A stretch of DNA of 64,000 nt, taken from the NCBI RefSeq assembly GCF_025751495.1, contig NZ_JAOWKZ010000003.1, positions 806,001 through 870,000 on the forward strand, read 5' to 3'. Both the position numbers and the translations under genes were made by a program. Below, in pieces: positions 54,641-63,572 of this stretch. Below the pieces are notes generated by a model, which was given only the letters and a program-made list of their open reading frames with translations, had not been told where the DNA came from and ran no database searches. This DNA comes from Albidovulum litorale (GTDB lineage: Bacteria > Pseudomonadota > Alphaproteobacteria > Rhodobacterales > Rhodobacteraceae). Every line of letters begins with the position of its first letter. The first letter of the stretch is position 1.

Positions 54641-56431
54641 TCACTCGGCCGCCAGGCCTTCGGTGAACTGAAGCCGCGCAAGCCGCGCATAAAGGCCACC
54701 TTCGGCGACCAAAGCATCGTGGGTGCCGGTGGCGACGATCCGGCCCTGGTCGAAGACGACGATCCGGTCGGCCTTCTTCACCGTTGCCAGCCGGTGGGCG
54801 ACAATAAGCGTCGTGCGGTCTTTCGACACCGCTTCGACCGCCTTCTGCACCGCCCGTTCGCTCTCCGCATCAAGGGCCGAGGTCGCCTCGTCGAGAAGCA
54901 GCACGGCCGCGTCGCGCAGAATCGCGCGGGCGATGGCGATCCGTTGTTTCTGCCCGCCCGACAGCATCACGCCGCGTTCGCCGACATAGGTGTCATAACC
55001 CTCTGGCAGAGCGGTCAGGAAATCATGCGCGGCGGCGGTGCGGGCGGCAGCTTCGACTTCTTCATTCGTCGCGTCGGGGCGGCCAAAGCGGATGTTCTCT
55101 CGTGCGGTGGCGGCAAAGATTACCGGGTCCTGCGGGACAAGAGCGAGCGCCTTGCGGAACTCGGACCGCGCCATGTCGCTCAGCGCGACGCCATCGAGCG
55201 TAATGCGGCCTTTGTAAGGATCGTAGAAGCGCAGAAGAAGCTGGATGACCGTGGTCTTGCCTGCGCCGGAAGGACCGACGAGCGCCACCGTCTCACCCGG
55301 CTTCACATGAAGGTTCATCTCCTCCAGCGCCGATTGCTCGGGCCGGGCCGGATAGTGGAAGGTCACACTGTCGAAGACAATCTCCCCCCGTGACGGGCGG
55401 GGCAGCGCCACTGGCGCCGCGGGCTCGGTCACGCTGTCGGTGACGTTCAGAAGCTCCACCAGCCGCTCGGTCGCCCCCGCCGCGCGCTGCAACTCGCCCC
55501 AGATTTCCGACAGGGCGGCGACTGACCCCGCCGCCATGATCGCATAGATGACGAACTGCACCAGTTCGCCCGGGCTCATCGCGCCCGCCCGCACATCGCG
55601 CGCGCCAATCCAGAGGACGCCGACGACCCCGGCGAAAACGAGGAAGATCACCGCCACCGTCATCGCCGCACGGGTACGGATACGGGCCTTGGCCGATATG
55701 AACGCCTCTTCGGTCACACGTGCGAATTCGGCCCGGCTTTCACGCTCATGGGTGAAGGCCTGCACGGTCTGGACGGCACCCAGGGCTTCCGATGCTGAAC
55801 CGGAGGACGCCGCGATCCAGTCCTGATTTTCGCGGGAAAGTCGGCGCAGGCGGCGGCCTTGCGTGATGATCGGCACCAGCACCAGCGGCACGATCAGCAG
55901 AACCAGCCCCGTCAGCTTGGCCGATGTGAACAGCATCAGCACGATGCCCCCAAGCAGGATCAACAGATTACGAAGCGCGACCGAAACCGAGGAGCCGATC
56001 ACTGATAGGATCAGCGTCGTGTCCGTCGTGATGCGGCTGACGACCTCGCCCGTCATGATCTTTTCGTAGAAAGCCGGGCTCATCCCGATGACCCGGTCGA
56101 AGACCGCCTTGCGGATATCCGCGACCACGCGTTCGCCCAGCCGCGTGACGAGGTAGTACCTTGCACCGGTTCCAAGCGCGAGCAGACCGGCAATGACCAT
56201 GGCGCCCGCGAAATAGCTGTCGAGCAGTTCTGCACCCTCGCCGAACCCGTCGATCACGCGGCGCACGGCGACCGGCAGGAGAAGCGAGATCGAAGCAGTC
56301 AGCACCAGCGCAACACCCGCCCCGGCTACAAGGCCGCCATAGGGCCGAAGAAATGGCAACAGCCCCTTCAGCGCACCGACACGTTTCGATGACACGCGAT
56401 CCTCTCCCTGACTATCCGTTCGCCGTGCCAT
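54641..56431 (-). CDS. ABC exporter, fused permease-ATPase
   Basis: This encodes 596 aa. Six membrane helices (about residues 25-310) precede one nucleotide-binding domain with Walker A GPSGAGKTT, signature MLSGGQKQRIAIARA, Walker B AVLLLDEATSALD and the H-loop VAHRLATV. The half-transporter should homodimerise, as in MsbA/LmrA-type lipid or drug exporters. The substrate is unknown. The ATG at 56431 follows GGAGGGG; an extension to 56521 would add Arg/Pro-rich sequence. Confidence 0.93.
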   Translation of the reverse strand: MARRTDSQGEDRVSSKRVGALKGLLPFLRPYGGLVAGAGVALVLTASISLLLPVAVRRVIDGFGEGAELLDSYFAGAMVIAGLLALGTGARYYLVTRLGERVVADIRKAVFDRVIGMSPAFYEKIMTGEVVSRITTDTTLILSVIGSSVSVALRNLLILLGGIVLMLFTSAKLTGLVLLIVPLVLVPIITQGRRLRRLSRENQDWIAASSGSASEALGAVQTVQAFTHERESRAEFARVTEEAFISAKARIRTRAAMTVAVIFLVFAGVVGVLWIGARDVRAGAMSPGELVQFVIYAIMAAGSVAALSEIWGELQRAAGATERLVELLNVTDSVTEPAAPVALPRPSRGEIVFDSVTFHYPARPEQSALEEMNLHVKPGETVALVGPSGAGKTTVIQLLLRFYDPYKGRITLDGVALSDMARSEFRKALALVPQDPVIFAATARENIRFGRPDATNEEVEAAARTAAAHDFLTALPEGYDTYVGERGVMLSGGQKQRIAIARAILRDAAVLLLDEATSALDAESERAVQKAVEAVSKDRTTLIVAHRLATVKKADRIVVFDQGRIVATGTHDALVAEGGLYARLARLQFTEGLAAE

Positions 56432-56544
56432 ATCCCCTCCGCTCCGACCCCACGGGTTTATGCGCCTGCGCGGCGCGGGGCAAGCGGCGGGGCGTCGCAG
56501 GGAGAGGGCCACCCCAGTCACGCAAGGAACGTGCGACTTTTCCT

Positions 56545-56558
56545 ATATTGCGCAATAT
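56545..56558. promoter_or_regulatory. Perfect palindrome upstream of uspA-symporter operon
   Basis: ATATTGCGCAATAT is a perfect 14-bp palindrome in an AT-rich stretch (about 56540-56620) between the divergent ABC exporter and the universal stress gene. A second AT-rich AAATATT block lies 18 bp further on. It is a candidate operator, possibly of the Lrp/AsnC type given the downstream amino-acid symporter, but the regulator is not identifiable. Confidence 0.4.
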
Positions 56559-56692
56559 TCTACTGCATTATGAGAAATATTAGGCATATCTTACGAAGAA
56601 AATTGCGTCATCCTGAAAATTAGGGAGGCAATCCCATGACTATCGGGTGACACTAATCCACCCGACACAACCGGGAAACAACGAGGGAGAAG

Positions 56693-57130
56693 ATGATGGC
56701 AAACATATTCGTTGCCGCCTATGACGGCAGTCCAGCCGGCAGGCGGGCCGTCGACCATGCCGTGGCACAGGCCAAACTGGCCGGCGCTTCGGTCGTCGTG
56801 GCCCATGTGCTGGAATGGTCACCGTATTCGTTCCTGACACCGGAAGAAATTGCCGAACGCCACAAGCGGCGGGCGGAAGAACTGAAACGCGCGGAAACGG
56901 CCGTAATGGCCCCGTTAACCGCTGAACTGTCCAAATCGGGCGTCAGCATCTCGACCGAAATCAAATACGGCCATGTCGCCGAGACGCTCTGCGACATCGC
57001 GAAGGATCATGGCGCCAGCCAGATCTTCATCGGTCGCACCGGTCATTCGACCATCGTGGAGCGGCTTTTCGGATCGGTCGCGGGTTCACTCGCCCAGATC
57101 GCACCGGTGCCCTGCACCATCGTGCCGTAA
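56693..57130 (+). CDS. Universal stress protein (UspA family)
   Basis: This encodes 145 aa. It has the alpha/beta UspA fold, from VAAYDGSPAGRRAVDHAV to the nucleotide motif GRTGHSTIVERLFGSVAGSL (G-x2-G-x9-G-S variant), which suggests an ATP-binding member. It is cytoplasmic. It lies 18 bp upstream of an alanine/glycine symporter gene on the same strand, so both are likely one operon. USP proteins often modulate a co-encoded transporter. Two ATGs occur (56693, 56696) after GGGAG. Confidence 0.93.
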   Translation: MMANIFVAAYDGSPAGRRAVDHAVAQAKLAGASVVVAHVLEWSPYSFLTPEEIAERHKRRAEELKRAETAVMAPLTAELSKSGVSISTEIKYGHVAETLCDIAKDHGASQIFIGRTGHSTIVERLFGSVAGSLAQIAPVPCTIVP

Positions 57131-57148
57131 CAGAACGGGGACAATCAT

Positions 57149-58696
57149 ATGAACAAGAGAATGGAAACGCGCGCCCTTGTCGGCGCTGCCGCGGCATCGC
57201 TACTGGCGGGCGCGGCGCAGGCGCAGACACTCGATGAAACTATCAACGCGACCTTTGCCAGCGCGACAGGCTGGTTCGTCAACTTCATCTTCTCCCCCTT
57301 CCCGGGGACGTCCTTCCCATGGATCGTGGCCTGGCTTGTCGTCGCGGCCTCGGTTTTCACGCTTTACTTCGGCTTCATCCAGTTCCGGGTGATCAAGCAT
57401 TCGATCCAGCTTGTGAAGGGCGACTATTCCGACCCGAATGACGCGGGCGAAGTCAGCCACTTCCAGGCCCTGGCAACCGCGCTTTCGGGCACAGTCGGCC
57501 TCGGCAACATCGCTGGTGTGGCGGTCGCCATCGGCATCGGTGGACCAGGGGCGACGTTCTGGATGATCCTTGCGGGTCTTCTGGGGATGGCATCCAAGTT
57601 CACCGAATGTACGCTTGGTGTGAAGTACCGCAACGAATACCCGGACGGCACTGTCTCGGGCGGTCCGATGTATTACATTACCAAGGGATTTGCCGAACGC
57701 GGCGTTCCGGGGGGCAAGTTCCTCGCCGCGCTCTTTGCGATCTTCTGTATCCTCGGTGCCTTCGGCGGCGGCAACATGTTCCAGGCCAACCAGGCGCATC
57801 AGCAGCTCTCCGGCGTGCTGGGCGACTATCCGGGCTGGATCACCGGCGTGATCTTCGCCATCGTCGTCTTTATCGTAATCGTCGGCGGCATCAAGTCGAT
57901 CGCGCAGGTCACCGAAAAGATCGTGCCCTTCATGGCGATCCTCTACTGCGGCACCGCGCTGATCATCATCCTGATGAATATTGGCAATATCGGCTGGGCC
58001 TTTGGCCAGATCTTCGCCGGTGCGTTCACCGGTCTCGGTATCGCAGGCGGTGCGGTTGGTGCGCTGATCCAGGGCTTCAAGCGGGCGGCCTTCTCGAACG
58101 AGGCGGGCGTCGGCTCAGCCGCTATTGCGCACTCGGCCGTGCGGACCAAGGAACCGATCACGGAAGGCTTCGTGTCGCTGCTTGAACCGTTTATCGACAC
58201 CGTCGTGATCTGCACCATGACTGCATTGGTGATCATCTTCACCGAGCAACTGGTGACCGATCCCGCAACCGGGCTTTACGTGATGGACGAGGCCGCCGGC
58301 CGCATCGCGACCGTCGGCAACACTTCCGGCGTCAGCCTGACCTCGGCAGCGTTCGGGTCCGCCTTCTCTTGGTTCCCGTATATCCTCGTCGTGGCGGTCG
58401 TGCTCTTCGCCTTCTCGACGATGATCTCGTGGTCCTACTACGGGCTGAAGGCCTGGACCTACCTCTTCGGCGAAGGCAAGACGCAGGAACTGATCTTCAA
58501 GCTTCTGTTCTGCTTCTTCGTCATCGTCGGCGCTGCGGCAAGCCTTGGTCCGGTCATCGACTTCTCGGATGCCGCGATCTTCGCCATGGCGGTCGTGAAC
58601 ATCATCGGGCTCTATGTCCTGATGCCGATCGTGAAGCGCGAGGTCGAGAGCTATCTGAGCCGTCTGAAGTCGGGCGAGATCAAAAAATTCGTCTGA
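57149..58696 (+). CDS. Sodium:alanine/glycine symporter (AGCS family)
   Basis: This encodes 515 aa with about ten to eleven membrane helices. The N-terminus ([20 protein letters not shown], ending AQAQ) looks like a cleavable signal peptide, which is common in proteobacterial AGCS members. Signatures include [25 protein letters not shown] (in two parts) and [19 protein letters not shown], defining Na+-coupled alanine/glycine uptake. UspA is upstream and an intrinsic terminator follows, so the two form a transcription unit. Confidence 0.93.
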   Translation: MNKRMETRALVGAAAASLLAGAAQAQTLDETINATFASATGWFVNFIFSPFPGTSFPWIVAWLVVAASVFTLYFGFIQFRVIKHSIQLVKGDYSDPNDAGEVSHFQALATALSGTVGLGNIAGVAVAIGIGGPGATFWMILAGLLGMASKFTECTLGVKYRNEYPDGTVSGGPMYYITKGFAERGVPGGKFLAALFAIFCILGAFGGGNMFQANQAHQQLSGVLGDYPGWITGVIFAIVVFIVIVGGIKSIAQVTEKIVPFMAILYCGTALIIILMNIGNIGWAFGQIFAGAFTGLGIAGGAVGALIQGFKRAAFSNEAGVGSAAIAHSAVRTKEPITEGFVSLLEPFIDTVVICTMTALVIIFTEQLVTDPATGLYVMDEAAGRIATVGNTSGVSLTSAAFGSAFSWFPYILVVAVVLFAFSTMISWSYYGLKAWTYLFGEGKTQELIFKLLFCFFVIVGAAASLGPVIDFSDAAIFAMAVVNIIGLYVLMPIVKREVESYLSRLKSGEIKKFV

Positions 58697-58720
58697 TCTT
58701 AACGACCTGAATCCAGCAAA

Positions 58721-58747
58721 GCCGGGCGGCCTCCGCCCGGCTTTTTT
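58721..58747 (+). terminator. Intrinsic terminator after the symporter
   Basis: A 9-bp stem GCCGGGCGG/CCGCCCGGC with a 3-nt loop is followed by six T. It starts 24 bp after the stop codon. Confidence 0.92.
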
Positions 58748-58841
58748 GCCTGCAACTATTTGAAGATACGCATGACAACCCCGGGGGCGGGTGTGTTTGA
58801 CATGAGTTGTGTTCCGGTCATTCGGACCTGAAGGAGAGAAA

Positions 58842-59951
58842 TTGACGACCAAAGCCCCCCGAAGGTGCCGCGTTTGCGCTCTGGCCATCACTCAGGGTAT
58901 CGCCGCGCTCATTGGCCCGGCAGCGCTCGCCCAAGAAGCCTGCACGACCTATACCGTCAAGGACGGCGACACTCTGGGTGCCATAGCCCAAACTGCCTAT
59001 GGCAGCTTCGACTATCAGAACATCTTCAACGCCATCCGCGACGCCCTCGGCGCCAATCCGAATTCGGTGGAGCCGGGAACGCTCCTGAAACTGCCCTGTA
59101 GGGACGGACGCATCAGCACGGATGTGGAATTCGGCGCTGTGATCGCCGAGCAGGAGGCCATCGCCATCGATAAGGCCAACAACAGCGAATACCACCCGCC
59201 GATCCGGCTTGTGACGGCGAATGACTGGGCGCCCTTCACCGACGAGGGGATAAAGGGCAACGGCATGCTCGTGAGGCTTACCACGTCGGCGCTGAACCGG
59301 GGCGGCAATGACCGCGCCTATACCATCGACTTCATCGACGACTGGAACGCTCATCTCGACACGCTGCTGCCGTCGGGGTCCTTTGCTGTCTCCATCGCCT
59401 GGGATTTCCCGATCTGTCAGATCGTCGACTCGATGTCAGACTTCGCAAAGACCCGTTGCCGCGAATTCAACCCGACTGTGCCGATTTACGAGATGGTCTA
59501 CGGCTACTACACGCTGCCCGACAGTGCATAGGCCAAAGTGAGTCGGTTGGAGGACCTTGCCGGTGCCCGCATCTGCCGCATGGATGCGTGGCCGACCTGG
59601 GACCTGGAAGAGGCAGGTCTGACCGAGCCACTGATCACGCTCATCCGGCCTCCCTTGCCTAAAGATTACATGGAGGCCGTGCTGAACGGCGAGGCCGATA
59701 TCACTGGGATGGAGACTGAATCCGCCGTCGGCGCAATCCGGGAACTGGAGGCCGGGACGAAGCTCGTTCAGAACCCCGAACTCAGCCACATCATGTCTCT
59801 GCACTTCACCTCGCACAAGCCAAACCCACAAAGCCCGCTGGTTACCGCCATTTTGAACAAAGGCATTACTGAGATGCGGCGGTCAGGCGAATGGTATGAC
59901 ATCGTCTCCTCGGCCCTTGCCGAATTCAACGGATTGGCGCCAAAAGGGTAG
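58842..59951 (+). pseudogene. LysM-domain solute-binding protein interrupted by an in-frame amber codon
   Basis: One reading frame of 370 codons is broken by a single TAG at 59529-59531. The first part (229 codons) has a signal peptide ending near AAALIGPAALAQ, a LysM domain (YTVKDGDTLGAIAQTAYG, residues about 35-85) and the start of a type-3 solute-binding domain. The second part continues it in the same frame (VSRLEDLAGARICRMDAW to the end) and stops at TAG 59951. The start is taken as TTG at 58842, with GGAG before it. The sequence is otherwise intact, so the mutation looks recent; readthrough is the alternative. Confidence 0.8.
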
Positions 59952-60102
59952 TCACGCCACCGCCATTTCCCGTGGGTAACCTGTGGCGCGGCAGCCCGTT
60001 CCTCCGCGCCACAGACACATAAGATGCTCAGCCATTGGCCCCGCGGTATCATCCGGCTAGATTGAAAGCATACAGCCTTCGCTGGTGACCGGGAGTAATT
60101 GA

Positions 60103-61098
60103 ATGGCATCCGAGATCGTGACGACCGCCGCTGATCTGATCAAACGGCTAAAACGGGCAAGCGGCGGCGAAACGATCCTTGTACAGGGTCAATTTGGCGA
60201 TGTGACCCTGTCGGGACTTCGCAAGGAGAGCGGTGTTACGGTCGCTGCCGCTTCGCCGGGCGCCGCGCATTTCGAGCGCATCTGGATCGAGGGATGCGAA
60301 AACCTTACTTTAGCTGGCCTGTCCTGCTGGCCGCTTTCACCGGTGAAACACAGCCGCCGCCGCAAACACCTGATCGAGGCCGACAGGCAATCCGCCAACA
60401 TCGAGGTGACGGGTTCGGTCTTTCGCGGCAGGGCTGACAGCGACAACCACACGAACTGGACGATCGACGACTGGAATGAAGCTAAGATCAGCGCGGTCTT
60501 TCTGGCCGGACCGCGCTGTGTGATCCGCAACAACGTGGCAATCGGCGTGTTTTTCGGTTTCTTCGTCGCCGGTGACCGTTCCGAGATTTTCCAGAACACA
60601 GTGTTCGGTTTTTCCGGTGACGGGCTTCGGATCACCGGCAACAATTGCGTGGCCATTGGCAACCGCGTCACCGATGGCGTCAGGATCGACGGCAATCATC
60701 CCGATGGCTTTCAGGCCTTCAGGAACAGAGGGCTCCTGAGCGGGCTCGTCATCAAGGACAATATCGTCATGGAATGGAGCATAAGGCCCGATAATCCCCT
60801 GCGGGTCAAACTACAGGGCATCTCTTTGCATGACGGTCCATACGAGAACATCGTGATCCGCGACAATTCAGTCGCGGTGTCGAGCCCGAACGGAATCCGC
60901 ATTCACGGAGCACGGAATATCGAGGTCACCGGCAACCGGATCCGGCACCCGGACGGGCCTCACGGCAAGTTCCCGCAGCTTCGGATCCTCAATTGCGGCG
61001 GCACGATGATAGTCGAGGACAATCAGGCAGAAAAATTCGGTATTCCCAAGGGGATCGGACGTCGCAATCGGAAGCCGGATTATAGAACGCCGTTCTGA
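60103..61098 (+). CDS. Right-handed beta-helix repeat protein
   Basis: This encodes 331 aa. Repeating short strands with asparagine ladders (NIEVTGSVFRG, CVIRNNVAIGV, IFQNTVFGFSGDGLRITGNN in part, IVIRDNSVAVSSPNGIRIHG in part, NIEVTGNRIRHPDG) indicate a parallel beta-helix, as in pectate-lyase-like and NosD/CASH proteins. No signal peptide is visible, so its cellular location is unclear. No catalytic triad could be assigned. It stands alone between the interrupted LysM gene and a tRNA. Confidence 0.85.
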   Translation: MASEIVTTAADLIKRLKRASGGETILVQGQFGDVTLSGLRKESGVTVAAASPGAAHFERIWIEGCENLTLAGLSCWPLSPVKHSRRRKHLIEADRQSANIEVTGSVFRGRADSDNHTNWTIDDWNEAKISAVFLAGPRCVIRNNVAIGVFFGFFVAGDRSEIFQNTVFGFSGDGLRITGNNCVAIGNRVTDGVRIDGNHPDGFQAFRNRGLLSGLVIKDNIVMEWSIRPDNPLRVKLQGISLHDGPYENIVIRDNSVAVSSPNGIRIHGARNIEVTGNRIRHPDGPHGKFPQLRILNCGGTMIVEDNQAEKFGIPKGIGRRNRKPDYRTPF

Positions 61099-61125
61099 AG
61101 CGACGCAGATCTCTTAGCATTGGAA

Positions 61126-61199
61126 TGGAGCGGGCGGCGGGAATCGAACCCGCGTCTCCTGCTTGGAAGGCAGGGGTCTTACCATTACACAACGCCCGC
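61126..61199 (-). tRNA. tRNA-Gly(UCC)
   Basis: Read on the minus strand, the acceptor stem GCGGGCG/CGCCCGC closes the molecule. The D-arm contains TAATGGTAAGA, the anticodon stem CCTGC/GCAGG encloses loop CTTCCAA giving anticodon UCC (GGA codons), and the T-loop is GGTTCGATTCC. CCA appears to be encoded (TCCA at 61126-61129). No tandem tRNA is present. The mature body is 74 nt including CCA. Confidence 0.95.
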
Positions 61200-61272
61200 T
61201 CGGCGCGCTATGAGGTAAGCGATGTAATCTGCGGGGTCAAGTAGGCCTCGAGGGGATCCGCGGGAGGAGACA

Positions 61273-61968
61273 ATGGACAAACCACGCGCTGTCATCATCG
61301 GAGCCGGAGACGGGCTGTCCGCGTCCCTTGCCCGGGACCTGTCCCGCGATCACGCGCTGACCCTCGCGGCCCGCAGCCGCGAAAAGATGAAGGTCGTAGC
61401 CGATGAGACCGGCGCCGAAACCGTACTACTCGACGCGACCAACTAGGCGGCGGTGAAGGCCCTGTTCGACGCCCTGCCCCAGCCGCCACGGGTCGTCATC
61501 TACAATCCCTCGATGCGCGCGCGCGGCCCGATTGCCGAGCTTGCGGTCGAAGATGTGCGACGCGCGATCGAGGTCACCGCGGTCGGCGCGTTCCTGACCG
61601 GCAAACACGCCGCGCGGCGCATGCTCGAGGCTGAGCCCGTAGCGGGCTACCGCGGCACCATATTGTTCACCGGGGCTTCCGCGGGCGTGAAGGGCTATCC
61701 GCAATCGGCACCCTTCGCGATGGGGAAGTTCGCCCAGCGCGGTTTGGCCGAAAGCATGGCCCGCGAGTTGCACCCGAAGGGCATTCACGTCGCATGGATC
61801 AACATCGACGGAATGATCCTGAACCCGGGACGGAGCGAGGCCGACGACCGGCCGGGATCGATGCTGCGGCCGGACGCCATCGCCCGCACCTATCGCCACC
61901 TGATCGAACAGGACCGCAGCGCCTGGTCCAACGAGGTCAGTGTACGACCGTGGGTGGAGACGTTCTGA
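61273..61968 (+). pseudogene. SDR-family oxidoreductase interrupted by an in-frame amber codon
   Basis: A frame of 232 codons starts at ATG 61273 after GGAGGAG and is broken at TAG 61444-61446, 57 codons in. Before it are the N-terminal dinucleotide motif VIIGAGDGLSASLA and a DATN turn. After it the same frame continues AAVKALFDALPQPPRVVIYN, SAGVKG and SAPFAMGKFAQRGL (a Y-to-F variant of YxxxK known in this SDR subgroup). The stop is TGA at 61966-61968. No other damage is seen, so the lesion looks recent. Confidence 0.8.
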
Positions 61969-62095
61969 CTTCTTACTTCTGGATAGCCGGAGTTGCTGCC
62001 ATTCGAAAGGTCGCGCTGCGCTTCATTGCAGCCTTTACACTCCGGACGTTCGGCCCAAATGTAGCGTCAGCCAATTATGCGAGCTTGAAAATACG

Positions 62096-62550
62096 TTAAT
62101 CTGCCGTTGGTAAGGCCCACCCAAACCGTCTCGGCTCGATCGCATGTATGAGCAACGCTACGCGAACCGCCGTAGCCAAAGTAACGGCTGAAGGCGTATC
62201 ACCATGGGCACAATGGTGTTTATACGTGTGGGTATGCGTTTGCCGCTTTCTGCGATGATGGCACCTTGCCGCATCATCTCGACCACCCGGCGGGCCGCTT
62301 CTTTGTGATCATGGATAACCGCACCAGGCTAGCTACGATCGACAAGCGTTGCTTCGTCATTGTAGGCCCGGTCGACGAAGATTTCATGGATGTTCACTGC
62401 CCCGGCTTCCTCGGCGGCTGCTTCCTGGGGCAAGCCCGCCAGCACCAAAATAGGGGTGCCAGGCGCGGCGGCTAGCGCGGTGTCGTTGCCCATGCGCCGG
62501 GGACCGGACCCCTCCCCCATATCTGCGTAAAGGTCGACGCTTTGTATCAT
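62096..62550 (-). pseudogene. pxpA: Remnant of 5-oxoprolinase subunit A (LamB/YcsF)
   Basis: Read on the minus strand, the N-terminus VDLYADMGEGSGPRRMGND matches the start of PxpA. An in-frame deletion of roughly 110-120 codons then joins it to PILVLAGLPQEAAAEEAG and EIFVDRAYNDEATLVDRS. At 62329-62331 a TAG replaces the usual lysine codon. The frame continues as PGAVIHDHKEAARRVVEMMR and GKRIPTR, then a single-base deletion shifts to HGDTPSAVTLATAVRVA, ending at TAA 62096. With deletion, stop and frameshift it is dead. It overlaps the pxpC stop (ATGA). Confidence 0.85.
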
Positions 62551-63572
62551 TGGTCGTGCCTTTCAAGATCGTCGCCAGCGGTGACCCCGCCGATCAACTG
62601 GTAGGATAGAAGATCGGGGATCTCTTCCGGCAACCGCACCAGACGTCGAATGCGCGCCGACGGCCTTTGCCAGTCCTTCCGGGCTGCCGCTTCGATGGCC
62701 ATACCCTTGTCGATGTCGACAAACTCGTAACGCAGCGTGTCGCCGGGTCGTGCCTGTGCGACCCGAGGCAGGTCGGCATGCAGGACAGTGCCGATGCGGG
62801 GATATCCGCCCGTCGTCTGGCACTCGGCCATTAGGATAAAAGGCGTGCCGTCACCGGTGATCTGGATATCGCCCGGGACGACGACCTCGGACAGTACGGA
62901 AAGCCCGACCTCGCTTTTAAACGGTGCGCCCGAGGGTAGAAACCGCACCCCCATCCGGTTGCCGCGTGTGTCGCGGCGGAAGGTCTCTGCCGCAAAGCGC
63001 GCCAGCTCGTTATCGGCAAAGAGCGGTGTCTGTGGTCCGCAGAGGACACGCACGGTGCCCCCCTCAAAGCGCGGTTCGGCGTCGATCCCGAACCCGATAA
63101 CCCCGGGATCGGGATCATCGGCGACCGGCAAGGTGTCACCCGCCGCGACAGCCGAGCCGATGCCACCGGCGAGATGGGCCGACCGGGAGCCGAGACGAAC
63201 GGGCGTATCAAAGCCGCCGCCCACATGCAGGTAGCCGTAGAAGCCAAGAACGGCCGGCCCGATCGACAGCTGTGCGCCCTTGGGCAAAAGGTGGCTTGCC
63301 GACCATGCAACAGCCTTGCCGTCGATCTCAGCACGCATCGGCGCCCCGGTAAGTGCGATCCGCATGTCGGCAGACGCTTCGAAAACGCCGCCGAAACCGG
63401 CCATTTCGACCGCTGCCAAGCCTGGCGACTGGCGCAGAAGGGCCGCGCCCTCGTACAACGCCAGCCGGTCCATCGCGCCGCCGCGCGACAGGCCGGATCC
63501 AAGCAGGCCCGCGCGCCCCAGATCCTGCACCGTCACACCCGGGCCGATACTGCGAACCATGAGCGCCCTCAT
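62547..63572 (-). CDS. pxpC: 5-oxoprolinase subunit C (biotin-dependent carboxyltransferase-like)
   Basis: This encodes 341 aa. The GLGxxxQDxGR-like N-terminus (GPGVTVQDLGRAGLLGSGLS), the LTGAPM strand and C-terminal QTTGGYPRIGTVLHAD place it in the PxpC/KipA family. With PxpA and PxpB it opens 5-oxoproline using ATP. Its ATG overlaps the pxpB stop (ATGA), and its stop overlaps the broken pxpA start. Coding appears intact even though its partner PxpA is a remnant. Confidence 0.9.
   Translation of the reverse strand: MRALMVRSIGPGVTVQDLGRAGLLGSGLSRGGAMDRLALYEGAALLRQSPGLAAVEMAGFGGVFEASADMRIALTGAPMRAEIDGKAVAWSASHLLPKGAQLSIGPAVLGFYGYLHVGGGFDTPVRLGSRSAHLAGGIGSAVAAGDTLPVADDPDPGVIGFGIDAEPRFEGGTVRVLCGPQTPLFADNELARFAAETFRRDTRGNRMGVRFLPSGAPFKSEVGLSVLSEVVVPGDIQITGDGTPFILMAECQTTGGYPRIGTVLHADLPRVAQARPGDTLRYEFVDIDKGMAIEAAARKDWQRPSARIRRLVRLPEEIPDLLSYQLIGGVTAGDDLERHDQ

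Noticed and set aside
59529-62331. Reassignment of TAG to an amino acid
   Set aside because: glyS, the HlyU gene and the LysM gene itself end in TAG at natural family ends, so TAG is a working stop here. Suppression remains only a weak possibility.
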